Of a stretch of DNA of 32,664 bases, positions 30,747 through 32,664 are shown in pieces. The notes under the pieces were generated by a model, which had not been told where the DNA came from, did not search any database, and saw nothing but the letters and a program-made list of their open reading frames with translations. This stretch comes from an uncultured Verrucomicrobiales bacterium (lineage in GTDB: Bacteria > Verrucomicrobiota > Verrucomicrobiia > Verrucomicrobiales > Akkermansiaceae): NCBI GenBank assembly GCA_905478925.1, contig CAJQKQ010000017.1, positions 1 to 32,664 on the forward strand, read 5' to 3'. A program made the position numbers and the translations under genes. Position 1 is the stretch's first letter. Every line of letters begins with the position of its first letter.

Positions 30747-32294
30747 ATGAACATCAAATTGTTCTCTCTTTCCGTTTCTCTTGTCACAACGAGTGCTTTG
30801 TTGGTCAGTTGTACGCTACCTCCTGGCTACACCCTACCCGATGTTACGATCGAATCTGATTGGAATAATCACGGAGCAAGCATCGCCCAAGGGGATAATG
30901 CCCAGGTGAATATTACATGGTGGAGACAGTTTAATGACCCCACTCTGAACAGCTTAGTCGAGGAGGCCTACAGTGAGAACCTAGGGCTGCGGGTTGCCGC
31001 CTTGCGGATCCTGGAGTCGAGAGCGTTGCTGGGCTTGGTCAAGGGCGGACTACTCCCCCAAAGTCAGGCTGCCAGCGGACAGCTGCTTCACAGTGGCCGG
31101 GGAGGGAGTGGCCCAGACCAGTTTATCAACAGCGCCTCCATCGGATTCGATGCTGCCTGGGAACTGGATTTTTGGGGGAAGTTTCGCGGTTCGGTCTACA
31201 CTTCGGAAGCCAACCTATTGGCAGACTTAGCCGACTATGACGATATTCTGGTATCGCTGACGGCTGAGGTCGCCACCACCTATGTGAATATTCGCACTCT
31301 GGAAGAGCGGATTCGGCTCTCTCAGAAGAATGTGAAGCTACAGGAAAACTCACAACGGTTGGTTGAACTGCAGTTGGAGGCCGGAACGGTAACGGAGTTG
31401 GATCTCTTGCAAGCCGAGACTCTGCTGAGCACGACTCGTGCGCAGATCCCATCGATGAGGTCTTCGCTCATCAAGTTTTACAATGCTTTGGCCGTTTTGT
31501 TGGGCAAGACTCCGAGACATATTCGGGGAACGCTGGCTGGAGGTATGGGAATCCCCCAGCCACCCAAGAATGTTATGGTGGGAGTGCCTTCCGAACTTTT
31601 GCGCCGCCGTCCCGACATTCGGCGAGCTGAAATGATCGCTTTGGCTCAAGGTTCTCAAATTGGAGTGGCTAGAGCGGATCTCTACCCCAGCTTCACCTTA
31701 ATCGGTGGCTTGGGGGCGAGTACAAATGATGCCGGAAGTGGAAGTCTCGACGACCTCTTCGACGCGGACAATCTCACCTATACCTTTGGCCCCACGTTCC
31801 GGTGGAATATTCTAAACTACGGACGAATTAAGAATAATGTGCGAGTGCAGGATGCTCGTTTTGAGCAGACCATTACCGTCTATGAGAACACCGTGCTGAA
31901 TGCCGCCCGGGAAGTTGAAGATGGAATGACTGGATTTGCCCAATCGAGGGAAGAAGCAGAGTTTCTTCGTCAGGGCGTAGAGAGTTCCCAGAAATCCTCG
32001 GAGCTTTCCATGATTCAGTATGAAGAAGGGCTGGCTGACTATCAGAGGGTCCTTGATTCCATTCGCTCGGTGACGGGTAAGGCTGATCAATATGCTGCAA
32101 TCCAGGGAACGATCGCGACGAATCTCATCGCAATGTATAAAGCTCTCGGTGGAGGTTGGGAGCATCGTAATCGCAACGAGAACGTGCCGCCCGAAATGAT
32201 TAGGCGTATGAAGGAGCGAACTGATTGGGGTAACTACCTGGATGTCTATGATTCTCCCATCGCCGCGCCACCAATGAGCCCAGTGGAAAAATAA
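30747..32294 (+). CDS. RND-type efflux outer-membrane lipoprotein (OprM/NodT/TolC family)
   Basis: A 515-residue outer-membrane factor that forms a trimeric exit channel. The signal peptide NIKLFSLSVSLVTTSALLVS is followed by the lipobox Cys (LLVSC). The pair of repeated outer-membrane efflux domains can be seen as WWRQFNDPTLNSLVEEAYSE with NLGLRVAALRI, and later RRRPDIRRAEMIALAQGSQI then GVARADLYPSFTLIGGLG, the classical NodT signature. The tail after LYKALGGGW-like MYKALGGGWEH is longer than usual, by about 40 residues. ATG at 30747 gives a proper signal peptide; an upstream TTG would not. No periplasmic adaptor or RND pump is in the window. Its stop is two bases before the next start. Confidence 0.93.
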   Translation: MNIKLFSLSVSLVTTSALLVSCTLPPGYTLPDVTIESDWNNHGASIAQGDNAQVNITWWRQFNDPTLNSLVEEAYSENLGLRVAALRILESRALLGLVKGGLLPQSQAASGQLLHSGRGGSGPDQFINSASIGFDAAWELDFWGKFRGSVYTSEANLLADLADYDDILVSLTAEVATTYVNIRTLEERIRLSQKNVKLQENSQRLVELQLEAGTVTELDLLQAETLLSTTRAQIPSMRSSLIKFYNALAVLLGKTPRHIRGTLAGGMGIPQPPKNVMVGVPSELLRRRPDIRRAEMIALAQGSQIGVARADLYPSFTLIGGLGASTNDAGSGSLDDLFDADNLTYTFGPTFRWNILNYGRIKNNVRVQDARFEQTITVYENTVLNAAREVEDGMTGFAQSREEAEFLRQGVESSQKSSELSMIQYEEGLADYQRVLDSIRSVTGKADQYAAIQGTIATNLIAMYKALGGGWEHRNRNENVPPEMIRRMKERTDWGNYLDVYDSPIAAPPMSPVEK

Positions 32295-32296
32295 TC

Positions 32297-32664
32297 ATGA
32301 TTACGCAAATCTCAGGCAAGCAATTTGGTAGGGTTCTGGTGTTCCTGATCCTTTATCTCTTTGTGAGTCCTTTTTTCCCTTCGGGATCCACAGCCTCGCT
32401 GCTGGTTCACTTCCTATTATCCGTAACCTTATTTTTGGCTGCCTATGCCGTACAGCGGAATAGTCAGCAACGTTCCATCGCCATGGGGCTGATGGCGCTC
32501 ACTCTTGTGACGTATTGGCTGGGGATCTTTAAATTGGTGCCCTACAGCGCAGAAGGGGCTTTGATCCTTTTTGCAGGATTTTATGCCTTGTTGATCTATT
32601 CCCTAATTCGACAGTTGATTAATTCCTCACATGTTACGAGCGGAGTTCTTTCTGGCACGATGTG
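32297..32664 (+). CDS. Ion-channel-like membrane protein (3' end outside window)
   Basis: At least 122 residues from an ATG at 32297, two bases after the outer-membrane-factor stop. At least four hydrophobic segments are visible (VLVFLILYLFVSPFF, LLVHFLLSVTLFLAAYAV, IAMGLMALTLVTYWLGIF, GALILFAGFYALLIYSLI). The last visible part, HVTSGVLSGTM, resembles the stretch before the pore helix in two-pore-type potassium-channel proteins that have a short four-helix lead. The pore filter would lie beyond the window, so the channel call is tentative. Confidence 0.55.
   Translation, partial: MITQISGKQFGRVLVFLILYLFVSPFFPSGSTASLLVHFLLSVTLFLAAYAVQRNSQQRSIAMGLMALTLVTYWLGIFKLVPYSAEGALILFAGFYALLIYSLIRQLINSSHVTSGVLSGTM

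Overview
The window looks like a chromosomal stretch of a Gram-negative bacterium, most likely of the phylum Verrucomicrobiota. This is inferred from the gene mix: IS200-like REP-associated tyrosine transposases (RAYT) with their palindromes, a remnant resembling the end of a DUF1080 protein, a multihaem cytochrome fused to HEAT/TPR repeats, outer-membrane lipoproteins, and a TGTTC-N4-GAAC site like the verrucomicrobial LexA box. No rRNA, tRNA or CRISPR array was seen. Many genes start with GTG or TTG and lack a clear Shine-Dalgarno, so several starts are uncertain.

Layout. (1) 1-1.6 kb: end of a PCO/ADO-type thiol dioxygenase, a decayed RAYT transposase, and a second, broken copy of the dioxygenase 3' end. 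(2) 1.6-3.1 kb: two overlapping minus-strand genes of unknown function, one strongly coiled-coil. (3) 3.2-7.9 kb: a tight minus-strand housekeeping run, in transcription order sufE, obg, a gamma-glutamylcyclotransferase-like gene, aat, an HExxH membrane protein and a NifS-type cysteine desulfurase. The SufE sulfur acceptor opens the run and the desulfurase closes it. (4) 8.0-9.5 kb: an intact RAYT gene with a REP-like palindrome inside its reading frame, then stubs of an IS3 and an IS481 transposase facing away from each other. (5) 9.7-18.3 kb: a compact block of flavin, light and DNA-repair genes: flavin reductase-like, ADP-ribosylglycohydrolase-like, a photolyase-like protein with apparently swapped domain order, a prokaryotic 6-4-type photolyase, an SDR without its catalytic Tyr, the radical-SAM/DUF4130 pair usually linked to uracil-DNA glycosylase, and an FAD oxidoreductase. 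IS stubs bound it on the left and an RHS-repeat fragment on the right, so it is probably an acquired island. (6) 18.8-27.0 kb: a UbiA-family membrane enzyme, an octahaem cytochrome lipoprotein, MurJ, an IS3 stub, an EamA transporter, a DUF3634-like small protein and a DEAD-box helicase. (7) 27.1-29.1 kb: a 57-residue membrane protein, a Pro/Arg-rich repeat lipoprotein and an Omp85-like barrel protein. (8) 29.6 kb to the end: a less GC-rich plus-strand operon of an AI-2E-type permease, an RND-type outer-membrane factor and an ion-channel-like membrane protein cut by the window edge.

The most unusual part is region 5. It combines two photolyase-like proteins that depart from the textbook form with a radical-SAM DNA-repair pair, and a LexA-like operator overlaps the radical-SAM start codon. 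A joint role in repairing light- or base-damage lesions is a reasonable inference; it is not demonstrated.
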